Assembly (NCBI GenBank): GCA_016712035.1
Contig: JADJRT010000003.1
Location: 149,001 to 213,000 of the forward strand
DNA from: Flammeovirgaceae bacterium
GTDB lineage: Bacteria > Bacteroidota > Bacteroidia > Cytophagales > Cyclobacteriaceae
Length of the DNA: 64,000 nucleotides
Direction of reading: 5' to 3'
Program-made: the position numbers and the translations under genes
Shown here: positions 1 to 9,199 of the stretch, piece by piece
Numbering within the stretch: the stretch's first letter is position 1
Layout of the letters: each line of letters begins with the position of its first letter
Notes under the pieces: generated by a model
Databases searched by the model: none
Told to the model about the DNA's origin: nothing
Seen by the model: only the letters and a program-made list of their open reading frames with translations

Positions 1-1
1 A

Positions 2-850
2 TGGGTTGTTTTTCTCCTTCTCGCTTGTTGGATTGCCGTGGCCCTGTTTCGGGATTACCTAAAACACAGAGAAAATCTCGAAAACAATAGCTGGACTAAA
101 ACCGGGTTCATTGGGTTTGTTGGTAACTTTTTTGACACGTTGGGTATTGGATCTTTTGCCATTGAAACAGCGCTCTTCAAATTCATGAAGCAATCGGAAG
201 ACCGACTTATTCCGGGAACGTTGAATGTAGCCAATGCTATCCCCACAATAGCCCAAGGAATCATTTTCATTCAAATAGTAGAAGTTGAGCCAATCACGCT
301 TATACTTATGATACTGGCATCGGGAGCTGGTGCCCTTTTTGGGGCGGATATTGTTGCCAAACTACCGGAGCGTATCATTCGCTTAACGATGGGTGTTGCC
401 TTGTTTGCCACAGCAGGCTTTATGATCGCAACCAAAATGGGATGGATGGAAGGCGGTGGCGAAGCGATCCAGTTAGAAGGAGGTAAATTAATCTTAGCGG
501 TAACGGTTAATTTTATTCTGGGTGCATTGATGACTGCCGGCATTGGATTATATGCGCCCTGCATGGCCTTAGTATTTGCTTTAGGGATGTCTCCAGCAGT
601 AGCGTTTCCAATTATGATGGGCTCGTGTGCTTTTCTTATGCCCGTAGCGGCTAGCCGCTTTATCAAGTCCGGTGCCTACAACCGGAAAGCTTCCTTCGCT
701 ATTGCCATAACCGGAATTATAGGGGTTTTGATTGCAGTTTTCGTTGTAAAATCGTTACCACTGGATGCACTTCGTTGGTTAGTAATTGTGGTTATCATTT
801 ACACGGCTACCATTATGCTTCGGGCTGGCTTGCAAAAAGTCACCAAGTAA
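2..850 (+). CDS. TauE/SafE-family membrane permease, 5' end cut by window
   Basis: The frame is open to the left edge (reading from base 2) and stops at 850, so the N-terminus is missing. The visible 282 residues are strongly hydrophobic with about seven membrane segments. A loop reads GFVGNFFDTLGIGSFA, the Gly-rich Asp/Thr-containing signature of TauE/SafE (DUF81) permeases, and a second inverted half begins near ILGALMTAGIGLYAPCMAL. Family members move sulfite, sulfoacetate or other small organic anions across the inner membrane. The substrate cannot be told from sequence. It ends 11 bases before the ornithine cyclodeaminase-family gene on the same strand, so the two may be co-transcribed. 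Family assignment is fairly sure, substrate unknown. Confidence 0.8.
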   Translation, partial: WVVFLLLACWIAVALFRDYLKHRENLENNSWTKTGFIGFVGNFFDTLGIGSFAIETALFKFMKQSEDRLIPGTLNVANAIPTIAQGIIFIQIVEVEPITLILMILASGAGALFGADIVAKLPERIIRLTMGVALFATAGFMIATKMGWMEGGGEAIQLEGGKLILAVTVNFILGALMTAGIGLYAPCMALVFALGMSPAVAFPIMMGSCAFLMPVAASRFIKSGAYNRKASFAIAITGIIGVLIAVFVVKSLPLDALRWLVIVVIIYTATIMLRAGLQKVTK

Positions 851-861
851 ATATTTTTACT

Positions 862-1824
862 ATGCTCATTCTACAAAATGATTCAATAGGCAACTTACTC
901 TCTTTGCAGGAAATTGTAGATGCCGTTGAGCGTGCTATGGTTGCTTATGAAAAGAATACGGTCATTGTTCCCTTGCGCATGCACCTTGACAAAAACAAGG
1001 ATACGATGATTAGCATGCCTGCATGGGGCGATAAGTATTTTAGTATAAAATTGGCGAATGTATTTCCTGCTAATCGCGATAAAAATCTGCCCGTTACCAT
1101 TGGTGCACTCGTACTGAACGATGGAGCAACCGGCCAACCGGTAGCCCTTATGAACGCTTCGAAATTGACAGCTCTGCGCACAGGCGCTCTGGGTGCCTTA
1201 GGTCTCAAGTATCTTACACCGGAAGACACAACAAGCATTGGATTGATTGGTTGTGGCATTCAGGGAATTCATCAGGCCGTGTTTGCGTGCACAGTTCGAA
1301 ATATTTCTACGATCCATTACTTGCATCGATCCGACCAAGGAGCAGAACATTTAATTTCCTTTGTGAAGGAGCATTTTCCAGATGTCTCGATTGTCGCCAG
1401 TTATTCTGTAAAAGAACTATTGAGTAAAACGAATGCGATAATAGCGGCTACTACTTCGGCAGAGCCTGTGCTACCCGATGATGAGCATTTACTAAAAGGC
1501 AAATGCCTTATTAGCATTGGCTCTTACAAACCTAGCATGCAGGAATTGCCAGATGCGGCCTTTCGTTTGGCAGGTAAACTATTTATTGATTCAGAATTTG
1601 CGCGTGTAGAAACAGGCGATTGTATAAATCCTGTAAAGAAAAATATTTTAAAAGAGACAGATTTATACACACTCGGAAAACTGATTACCAAAGAACAACG
1701 TGTGGATGTACGTAACAACACCACCTATAAATCGGCTGGTATGGCCGTTTACGATTTGTTTGTGGCACAGGCGATATATGAAAAGGCCATACAATTGGGC
1801 CAAGGCGTGCAGGTAGAATTTTAA
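862..1824 (+). CDS. Ornithine cyclodeaminase / mu-crystallin family protein
   Basis: A 320-residue protein from ATG 862. The frame is open further upstream, but that part overlaps the permease gene. The N-terminal half has the family's substrate region (KLANVFPANRDKNLP, then MNASKLTALRTGALGALG). The central Rossmann motif IGLIGCGIQGIHQ binds NAD(P). The family includes ornithine cyclodeaminase (ornithine to proline plus ammonia), alanine dehydrogenase, ketimine reductases and amino-acid dehydrogenases of siderophore synthesis, which cannot be separated here. Length matches the family (about 310-350). The gene follows the permease closely, so a role in catabolism of an imported compound is possible but is only inference. 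Confidence 0.85.
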   Translation: MLILQNDSIGNLLSLQEIVDAVERAMVAYEKNTVIVPLRMHLDKNKDTMISMPAWGDKYFSIKLANVFPANRDKNLPVTIGALVLNDGATGQPVALMNASKLTALRTGALGALGLKYLTPEDTTSIGLIGCGIQGIHQAVFACTVRNISTIHYLHRSDQGAEHLISFVKEHFPDVSIVASYSVKELLSKTNAIIAATTSAEPVLPDDEHLLKGKCLISIGSYKPSMQELPDAAFRLAGKLFIDSEFARVETGDCINPVKKNILKETDLYTLGKLITKEQRVDVRNNTTYKSAGMAVYDLFVAQAIYEKAIQLGQGVQVEF

Positions 1825-1850
1825 TTAAGAGATTTGCGGAAATATTTCTC

Positions 1851-2479
1851 TTATAGCGTCTTTGTATACGTACACTCTTTTTTCATTACACACTCATCAC
1901 ATTTAGGATTGGTTGGCCGGCAGGTTTCCCTGCCCAGAGATGAAATAGCCATGCCGGCTTCGCCCCAATCTTTGGCATCCACTACTTCCATCATTTGCTT
2001 CTCCAGTTTTTAGGATCTGTTCCGGTAGCCAGCCCCAGGCGTGGTGCTACTCGCACAACATGAAGGTCAACAATAATTCCTTCGGCTTTTACACCGAGTT
2101 CGCGCATGATTACATTCGCAGACTTCCGGCCAATGCCTGGTAAAGCAGTGAGTTCATCCAATGTGGTTGGGATATTTTTATCCTGTTTAAGTTGCGTAGC
2201 GATCTCCAACAACCAAGTTGTTTTTTTTCTGGAACTACGAACCTTATTCACAAACGGGTAAAGCGATTCAGCATCCGCTTTGCGTAAGGCAGTCATATCC
2301 GGATAAGCGTTAAATAATTCAGGCGCTATTTTGTTGATGTTCCTATCCGAATCCTGTGCCGATAAAACCACCATCACTAACAACTCATACGGATTGTGGT
2401 GATGATCCAACGGATGTTGTTTGCCCCTATATTTTTTAATGAGAGGTTGTAAGGCTTGTTGCCAATTAATTGCCGCCAT
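1851..2479 (-). CDS. nth: Endonuclease III (DNA glycosylase/AP lyase), one-base frame lesion
   Basis: Removes oxidised pyrimidines in base excision repair. Visible parts are the helix-hairpin-helix LPGIGRKSANV with the catalytic Lys, then VDLHVVRV with the catalytic Asp. The uninterrupted frame stops at 1991 right after TGTDPKNW. Reading on in the next frame gives KLEKQMMEVVDAK and the iron-sulfur motif CRPTNPKCDECVMKKEC (C-x6-C-x2-C-x5-C), ending at TAA 1851-1853. Adding one A to the five-A run (T run 2007-2011 on the plus strand) restores DPKKLEKQ and a standard 209-residue enzyme. The lesion is more likely a homopolymer error than decay. The ATG at 2479 is divergent from the methyltransferase gene. 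Confidence 0.9.
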
Positions 2480-2639
2480 AGCGCTTGATTTTATTTATAC
2501 TACGAAGATACACATTAATATAAGTGGTTATCGTATGCGCTCATATCAGACAAAGTATAATAAGGAAAAACCGCTGAGGAATAAAAAAGTACCTATCTTC
2601 GACCTTATTTTTTATAGCGCTAACGATTCAATCAGATAC

Positions 2640-3498
2640 ATGGAAACCTACACACCCAGTCCTCGAAGTATAAGATACCACATCAATAAATATCTACATA
2701 GAAATAAGGAAAGGTTTGTTAACAAAACAGTTGTGGATTTACCTGCTGGCAAGGGGATTCTTACCAAAACGCTGTTAGAAATTGGTGCCATTCCTGTTCC
2801 ACTCGATTTGTTTCCAGAAACTTTTGAAGTAACCGGAGTGACATGCAAAAAAGCAGATGTAGAAGCCATTCCTTTAGAAGACCGATCCGTGGACTATGCA
2901 ATATGCCAGGAAGGTATTGAGCACTTTTCTGACCAATCCAAAGCCTTTTAGGGAATTCAATAGGATTTTAAAAGATAACGGCAGCCTGATCATCACAACG
3001 CCTAACCATTCAAATTTGCGGTCTAAAGTTTCTTATTTGCTCGGTGAAAGTGAGCGATTTGGTAGTTACATGGCACCTAACGAAATTGATTCCATTTGGA
3101 TGGATACTAAACATCAGACGAACGAAATTTACTTCGGCCACATTTTCCTGATTGGTATTCAAAAACTAAGAGTGTTGGCAAAACTAGCTGGCTTCAGAAT
3201 CAAGCACATACAGTTTACACGAATTAAGACAACCTCTCTATTATTGCTCATCATGCTTTATCCCTTTATTCTCTTATCAAATGCATATACCTATCAAAAG
3301 AATCTCAGAAAAAAAAGAGGGTTAGATGCTACGTATCAAAAGAAGGTGTACAAAGAAATTTTTCTCCTAAGCATCAATCCAAAAATTCTTATTGATGGGC
3401 ATCTCTTTGTGGAATTTGAAAAGGAAGTTCACTACAATAATATTTTCGGAAATACTGTGTTCACAAGAAGTGAATCAGATTTAGGTGGCGTTAGATAA
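2640..3498 (+). CDS. Class I SAM-dependent methyltransferase, one-base frame lesion
   Basis: From ATG 2640 the protein has VVDLPAGKGILTKTLLE (SAM-binding motif I), then KKADVEAIPLEDRSVDYAICQEGIEH, typical of type-11 methyltransferases. The first frame ends at TAG 2949. The next frame continues as REFNRILKDNGSLIITTPNH, the conserved post-motif strand, to 3498. Removing one T from the run 2946-2949 joins them (KAF-REFNRIL) into about 286 residues. The C-terminal third has a hydrophobic stretch (SLLLLIMLYPFILL) that may anchor it in the membrane. A TATCTTCG box at 2594-2601 resembles a Bacteroidota -7 element and favours this start over upstream ATGs. The substrate is unknown; similar enzymes modify glycans, lipids or small molecules. 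Confidence 0.75.
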
Positions 3499-3544
3499 GA
3501 AATTAGCGACTGAGAAGAACCTTAAGAAAAGATAAAAGATTGCC

Positions 3545-5032
3545 TCACGGCTTTTCATTCAACAGACGGGTAAGGTCATCGCTCATTTCTCTCCGAATCA
3601 ATTGTGAGCCCGAATCATTAATAATATTTTTCAATTCATAGGGATCCTGTTGAAGATCATACAACTCATCCATTCCTTCCAGTTCATTGTAACGGATATA
3701 TTTGTACCGATCATTGCGCACCGCTTTGTAACCTATCGTTAGCATCCGCGGAAATACGATATCTGAATAATATTCAATCAGAAATGATTTCCGTAACGTT
3801 ACTTCCGCGTTGTTAATAACTGGCAACATCGAAAGTCCATCCATTTCCGGAGAAGGGGCCACGCCTGCTAACTCGAGAAGTGTTGGTGCTAGATCGATGT
3901 TTAACACCGTTTGATTTCGTGAACCACCTGATTGTACTTTTTTTGGATACCGAATTAACATGGGTATCCGAATCGCCTCCTCGTAGGCAAGTCTGCGCTC
4001 TTCATCAAGTCCATGCTCTCCATACCAATAGCCATGATCGCTTGTGAATACAACAATGGTATTTTCAAGTTGACCATTTTTTTCAAGCGCATTCAAAATT
4101 TTTCCTAATCCTTCATCAATGGCCATCAACATCTCAGATCTTTCTTGAATAGTTTTATCTGTTGTCGCTGTTTCCAAACCAAGAGGCGGCAAATCCCCAA
4201 TTCTCCGCATCAACGCAGGTTTGTCGAGGGGGGGTATTCCGTGGTTGGGTCGTCTGTTAAAGCTTTTGTTGGCATACATTCCTGTATGTCTCTCGGCAGC
4301 AATAAATCCACTCTCCGCCAGCGGGTCCACGCTGCCATCATCCCTTTGATGTACATTGGGATGAAGCGCTTTATGCGACATGTAAAGTAAGAAAGGTTTT
4401 TCTCTCGCCTTATTTATGAACGCAAGTGAATACTCCGTAAGAATATCGGTAACATAACCGGGAATTATTGTTTGTTCTCCATTAATATTAAACTGCGGAT
4501 CTAGTGCCTCGCCTTGTCCTTTTAACGAAATGCATTGATCAAATCCAGGTCTCGGACTATCATCATTACCCATGTGCCATTTGCCCATAAAAGCTGTTTC
4601 AAATCCAGCATCATGAAGCATTTTAGGAAAAGTATTCAACTTATGACTTTGTTCATTCCTTGCTGTGTTGTCGGTGATTCCATTAGTGTGCGCATATTGC
4701 CCTGTAAGAAAAGAAGCACGACTCGGTGAACAAAGAGGTGTGGTGGCAAAAGCATTTTTGAAGGTAATGCCTTCGGAAGCGATTCGGTCAATGTTAGGAG
4801 TTTTGATAAATGAATGACCCGCTGCACTATATTCGTCCCACCGCATATCATCTACCAGTACCACTACAATATTAGGAGGATCACTTTTCTTTTCGGACAC
4901 ACATCCGAGAAGAATCATGCTAATAACTACTGCAATGAATCGAAGGCCGGCATAATGTTGATCGAATGTTGCTGTACGAAAGTCGCGATTTTTATAAGAT
5001 TCACAAAACAAGGAACTTGCCACTACCATCAA
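3545..5032 (-). CDS. Sulfatase, probable lipoprotein
   Basis: Hydrolyses sulfate esters, probably on polysaccharides. After a hydrophobic stretch ending MILLGC (likely lipidated Cys44), the catalytic domain opens with PNIVVVLVDDMRWDE, whose Asp pair binds the metal. It then has PLCSPSRASFLTGQY: C-x-P-x-R is the site where Cys101 is converted to formylglycine. Later motifs include GKWHMGND and FTSDHGYWYGEHGL. The length of 495 fits the arylsulfatase family. The first 30 residues are unusually long and polar for a signal peptide, so the true start may be internal or an N-terminal frame lesion may be hidden. It diverges from the GH95-like gene with 53 bases between starts, suggesting shared glycan work. 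Confidence 0.9.
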   Translation of the reverse strand: MMVVASSLFCESYKNRDFRTATFDQHYAGLRFIAVVISMILLGCVSEKKSDPPNIVVVLVDDMRWDEYSAAGHSFIKTPNIDRIASEGITFKNAFATTPLCSPSRASFLTGQYAHTNGITDNTARNEQSHKLNTFPKMLHDAGFETAFMGKWHMGNDDSPRPGFDQCISLKGQGEALDPQFNINGEQTIIPGYVTDILTEYSLAFINKAREKPFLLYMSHKALHPNVHQRDDGSVDPLAESGFIAAERHTGMYANKSFNRRPNHGIPPLDKPALMRRIGDLPPLGLETATTDKTIQERSEMLMAIDEGLGKILNALEKNGQLENTIVVFTSDHGYWYGEHGLDEERRLAYEEAIRIPMLIRYPKKVQSGGSRNQTVLNIDLAPTLLELAGVAPSPEMDGLSMLPVINNAEVTLRKSFLIEYYSDIVFPRMLTIGYKAVRNDRYKYIRYNELEGMDELYDLQQDPYELKNIINDSGSQLIRREMSDDLTRLLNEKP

Positions 5033-5085
5033 AGTAATTGGTGATTAATAAAATACTACCTTCAATCATCGATTTGAAAAAGCTA

Positions 5086-7387
5086 ATGAAAATTCACATA
5101 CCCAAAATAGCGTTAAGGTGTTGCCTCTTGTTTATTTTATTTTCTATTGATTCATCTGCGCAACCCCAAGCCGCACACGACTTAGTTTTCACTAAGCTAG
5201 CCACCCGATGGGATGAAGCTATACCGCTGGGCAACGGAATGCTCGGTGCTTTAATTTGGCAACGCGAAGGGAATTTGAGATTCTCGCTAGACCGTGCCGA
5301 TCTATGGGATTTACGGCCCATGGAAGGTTTACACCGACCCGAGTTTAGTTACGATTGGATTTTACAACAGGTGAAGAAGCAAGATTACAAACCTGTGCAG
5401 CAATATTTTGATGAACCGTATGAACACTGGCCGGCCCCATCTAAAATACCCGGTGGTGCACTGGAGTTTGCTATTGACAACTTAGGTGAAGTAAAAGCCA
5501 TTAGGCTCGATATTGCAGAGGCCATTTTGTAAAGTGGATTGGAATAGCGGCACATCGCTTACAACTTTTGTTCATGCTGAAAAACCCATTGGTTGGTTTT
5601 TGTTTGAAGGTGTGGATGAAAACTTTGAACCAACTTTAGTTGCACCGAAATATGAGGGCACTTCCACCGAGCCGGGTGGTTCTGTTAAAGGCGATGACCT
5701 TTCGCGCCTTGGCTATAAACAAGGAACTGTGACAAAACTTTCTGGCGAACTTATTTACCGCCAGGCAGGATGGAACGGCTTTGAATATGAAATCAGCATC
5801 CGCTGGAGGCGGTCAGGCAAAACAAAACTGGAAGGTTTGTGGAGTATATCTGCTCACGATCCCACCAAACCGAAATCAGCAACGGCCAATGTCGTAACGC
5901 TGCAAAATTTTAACAGCAATTTTAAAACAGATTATTCCAGCCATATTGATTGGTGGAAAATTTTTTGGAGCAAGTCATCCATTAAAGTACCCAATGCACT
6001 CCTTGAAAAACAATGGTACTTGGAAACCTATAAGTTTGGTTCTGCCGCACGAAAGGGTGCGCCTCCCATTTCTCTGCAAGCTGTTTGGACGGCCGACAAT
6101 GGCAAGCTGCCTCCCTGGAAAGGTGACTACCACCACGACTTAAACACGCAGCTCAGTTACTGGCCCTGTTATAGTGGTAATCATTTAGATGAAGGGTTAA
6201 ATTATTTTGACCATCTCGAAAATAATAAACCAAACTACATCCGCTATACGAAAGAGTTTTTTAATAAACCGGGTTTGGCTGTCCCTGGCGTAACCACGCT
6301 TGATGGAACGGAAATGGGCGGATGGATTCAATATTCTTTATCGCCCACGGTATCGGCCTGGCTGGCGCATCATTATTACCTTCAATGGCGCTACAGCATG
6401 GACAAAGATTTTTTGAAGCAGCGGGCTTACCCGTGGTTAAAAGAAACGGCTACATTCCTGGAGGCGGTAACCGTAAAAGATGAAAACGGTTTTAGGAAAC
6501 TGGTTTATAGTGCCAGCCCCGAAATAAATGATAATGCATTAAGTGCTTGGTTTTCCGAAAACAGCAATTACGATTTGGCTTTGATGAAATTTGTCTTCAA
6601 CACTTCTGCGGAATTGGCCCACGAACTTAATCTTGCGGATGATGAAGCGAGATGGAACAAGATAAAGGGAGAGTTCAACGACTTTTCTCTATCCAAAAAC
6701 AACGTATTAAAATTTGCTCCTTCTATGGAGTTCAATCAATCACACCGGCATTTTAGTAATGCGATGGCAATCCATCCACTCGGGTTAATTAAGTGGGAAG
6801 ACGGTGAACGATCACAAACTATTATCCGCAATACACTTCATGCCATGGACAGCATTGGGCCGGATTGGTGGACGGGTTACTCTTATTCCTGGCTTGCTAA
6901 TCTTAAAGCGCGCGCGAAAAATGGCGAAGGTGCCGCCAAAGCTCTTGAGATTTTTGCAAAAGCATTTTGCTCCATCAATAGTTTTCATGTGAATGGCGAT
7001 CAAACCCAATCTGGCCTTTCTAAATATACGTACCGCCCCTTCACCCTCGAGGGCAACTTTGCCTTTGCCGCAGGCTTACAAGAGATGCTAATTCAAAGTT
7101 ATGCTGGTTTCATAGAAATAATGCCGGCCATCCCTGCGAATTGGAAAAATGTGTCTTTTAAAAACCTGCGAACAGAAGGAGCTTGTTTAGTGAGTGCAAC
7201 ACGAGAGAACGGCAGCATTACCGAAGTAGTTTTAACGGCTGAGGAAGAAGCAAGCATAAAATTGAAGTTGCCATTTGAGAAGTACACGCTAACATCAAAG
7301 GGAACTTCAAAGGCTGTTCGAGATGGGAATTTCTTAATCGTTCAGTTTAAAGCGAAAGATAAAATTGTTCTTCATAAGATCGATTAA
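5086..7387 (+). CDS. Glycoside hydrolase, GH95-like, secreted, one-base frame lesion
   Basis: From ATG 5086 there is a signal peptide (CCLLFILFSIDSSAQ), then the GH95-type N-terminal motif ATRWDEAIPLGNGMLGALIW. The catalytic (alpha/alpha)6 region follows, with NGKLPPWKGDYHHDLNTQLS and YWPCYSGNHLDEGLNYF resembling GH95 signatures. A C-terminal beta domain ends the protein. The frame breaks at TAA 5530. Removing one T from 5525-5528 gives AEAICKVDWNSG and rejoins the rest, for about 766 residues in all. GH95 enzymes are alpha-L-fucosidases or alpha-galactosidases; the activity here is inferred from distant similarity. It is divergent from the sulfatase, so the pair may degrade a sulfated, fucose-containing glycan, but no SusC/SusD pair is present. 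Confidence 0.78.
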
Positions 7388-7472
7388 GCTGTTGCATCTG
7401 CAGTAAACTCCTGAGGGTATGCGCACACTCTGTGGGGCAATGAATAAATTGATATTTAAGGAATGCTTAAAT

Positions 7473-7515
7473 CTTCCCGACCTTCGAATACGATATCTTC
7501 ATTAGTTACCGCCAT
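7473..7515 (+). pseudogene. Remnant of the N-terminus of a TIR-like domain (copy 1)
   Basis: If one T is dropped from the CCTTCG at 7481-7486, this reads LPDLEYDIFISYRH, which closely matches the N-terminal strand of the TIR-like domain found in Bacteroidota signalling proteins (consensus about YDIFISYRHND). The frame closes soon afterwards and no further domain is recognisable. It appears to be a fragment, not a gene. Confidence 0.5.
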
Positions 7516-7544
7516 CTGCCTTCGCGAAAGCTACAGCAGACAGG
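7516..7544. repeat. Short imperfect palindromic intergenic element
   Basis: The stretch begins CTGCC-TTCGCGAA-AGC and ends GCAGACAGGC; the core TTCGCGAA is a perfect palindrome and the flanking CTGC/GCAG can pair. GC-rich elements of this type are common between genes in Cytophagales. It lies between the two TIR-like remnants. Whether it is mobile is unknown. Confidence 0.4.
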
Positions 7545-7564
7545 CAACGATTTAGTATCTTAGC

Positions 7565-7639
7565 ATGATGTCAATCCTCCCAGACTTTAAGTACGATATT
7601 TTCATCTATTACCGTCATTATGATAACAAGAGCAGCTGA
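7565..7639 (+). pseudogene. Remnant of the N-terminus of a TIR-like domain (copy 2)
   Basis: An ATG-initiated 24-codon frame contains ILPDFKYDIFIYYRHYDNKS and then stops at TGA 7637-7639. It aligns residue by residue with copy 1 (LPDLEYDIFISYRH), so the two are related and in the same orientation about 100 bases apart. A full gene of this kind would continue for hundreds of codons; none of that remains here. Confidence 0.55.
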
Positions 7640-7860
7640 GTAACTGAGTTGAAAAAGGGCTCAGGTGCGATCCAATGTTCATCTAATTTGATTCTGGTCG
7701 CACGTGAGAAGTCACTTTCTGCAATGAGCCAATACTTTTAAAAATAAGTTGACAAAAGCGCAGGTTCAAATAACAATACTGATTTTAAACAAAACTAATC
7801 TTACCCTGTTTGTGTTATTCTTACTTAATTATTGGTCTCTATTTTTTATCCGTTCTTATC

Positions 7861-9067
7861 TTGAAACGAAACGAACTAGTTTTAGTAGCTTTATTGGCAC
7901 TACTTAACTTTACTCACATCCTGGACTTTATGATATTGATGCCGCTGGGCAATATTCTAATGCCTGAGTGGAATTTGAATAGCTCTCAGTTCTCTATCAT
8001 CGTTTCTAGCTATTCGCTGGCTGCTTTTGTCAGTAGCTTTGCGGCTATTTTTTTTGCCGACAAATTCGATCGAAAAAAATTATTACTGGTAGCTTATTTA
8101 GGTTTTTTGGCAGGCACATTTGGTTGCGTGTTTGCAACCGATGGCGGCACAATGGCAATTGCAAGAGCTGTAACGGGGATTTTTGGAGGGCTTATCAGCG
8201 CTCAGATTTTGAGCATTATTGCAGACATTATTCCCTACGAACGGAGAGGACAGGCAATGGGATTGTTGATGGGAGGTTTTGCGTTGGCATCGGTTATTGG
8301 CGTTCCATTTGGATTGTACTTAGCGAATAAATTTAGTTGGTATTTCCCATTTTTGGTGGTGGCAGGTGTAGGCACTTTATTATTTCCGTTCTTGGTACGA
8401 TTTGTACCTAACGTTAGAGGTCATCTCGCCAGCCCGACTCCTTTGAAAGGACGAATTGAAAACTTTGTTCATATCTTCTCAGATCCAACACAAGTTACTG
8501 CGTTAGCTTTAGTTTTATATTGATCATGGGACATTTTCTGATTATCCCACTTTTCAATCCCTATATGGTCTACAATGTAGGAGTGCCTCAGAGCGACACG
8601 CCACTGATTTATTTATTCGGTGGTATTAGCTCGTTAATAACCGCACAGCTGGTTGGAAAATTGTCTGATAAATATGGTAAACGTCAGGTCTTTGTAGTGG
8701 CCGCAATCGCATCACTGGTTTTTATTTTGATGCTGACTAATATGCCGCGAACACCGGTATACCTTGTATTGATTGTTTTTCAATTTGGTTTAGTGCTGCT
8801 ACTGGAAGAACAGTACCGGGTCAAGCGATGACTACACAAGCCGTGCCCGCTAAAACTCGTGGCGGCTTTATGAGTTTGAATTCCTGCCTCCAGTCCTTGG
8901 GTACAGGCTTCGCGGGCTTACTAAGTGGCTGGATAACTTTTAGTGATACAGATTTTGCTATTCATAATTACAACTATCTCGGCTATTTAAGTGCGTTTTT
9001 AATTTTACTATGCATTGCACTCGCTATTCGACTAGACCGGTTGTTTGTCTTGAATCCAATTAGATAA
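7861..9067 (+). CDS. MFS transporter, two frame lesions
   Basis: A 12-helix major facilitator permease split over three frames. Part 1 starts at TTG 7861 (KRNELVLVALLALLNF) and contains FADKFDRKKLLL, the motif-A loop between helices 2 and 3. It breaks at TGA 8521. Part 2 continues as MGHFLIIPLFNPYM with GKLSDKYGKRQ, the matching loop of the second half, and breaks near 8800. Part 3 reads ATGRTVPGQAMTTQA and then TRGGFMSLNS, a conserved motif of this MFS subgroup. Each break is repaired by one extra base (around 8513-8521 and 8795-8800). The joined length is about 402 residues. The substrate is unknown; relatives are drug or sugar exporters. Confidence 0.75.
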
Positions 9068-9199
9068 TTTTCCTTTCGCTCTTTCGGCTACGCCAAACTT
9101 TGTCAAGGAAATTAGTCAGGTAGGTGTGGACATTAAATAAAAAAATTGGTATACCGTTGACATGTTAATTTGATTTAGAATCATAATTCCTAAATTATC

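Larger units (their letters stand above)
7388..7860. other. Gene-poor region with two TIR-like remnants and a short palindromic element
   Basis: About 470 bases between the GH95-like gene and an MFS gene. No intact gene is seen. It holds two degenerate copies of one peptide start (7473-7515 and 7565-7639) separated by a GC-rich element with the palindrome TTCGCGAA at 7521-7528. The last 200 bases are AT-rich and presumably contain the MFS promoter, though I cannot place one with confidence. Confidence 0.6.

Noticed and set aside
3545..7387. Full polysaccharide utilisation locus
   Set aside because: No SusC, SusD, or hybrid two-component or sigma/anti-sigma regulator is present nearby.
7861..9067. 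Three small separate membrane proteins
   Set aside because: The three frames join into one standard MFS transporter with motifs in the expected order.
9071..9199. Possible small RNA between the convergent MFS genes
   Set aside because: No promoter, strong hairpin or terminator could be identified in this stretch.
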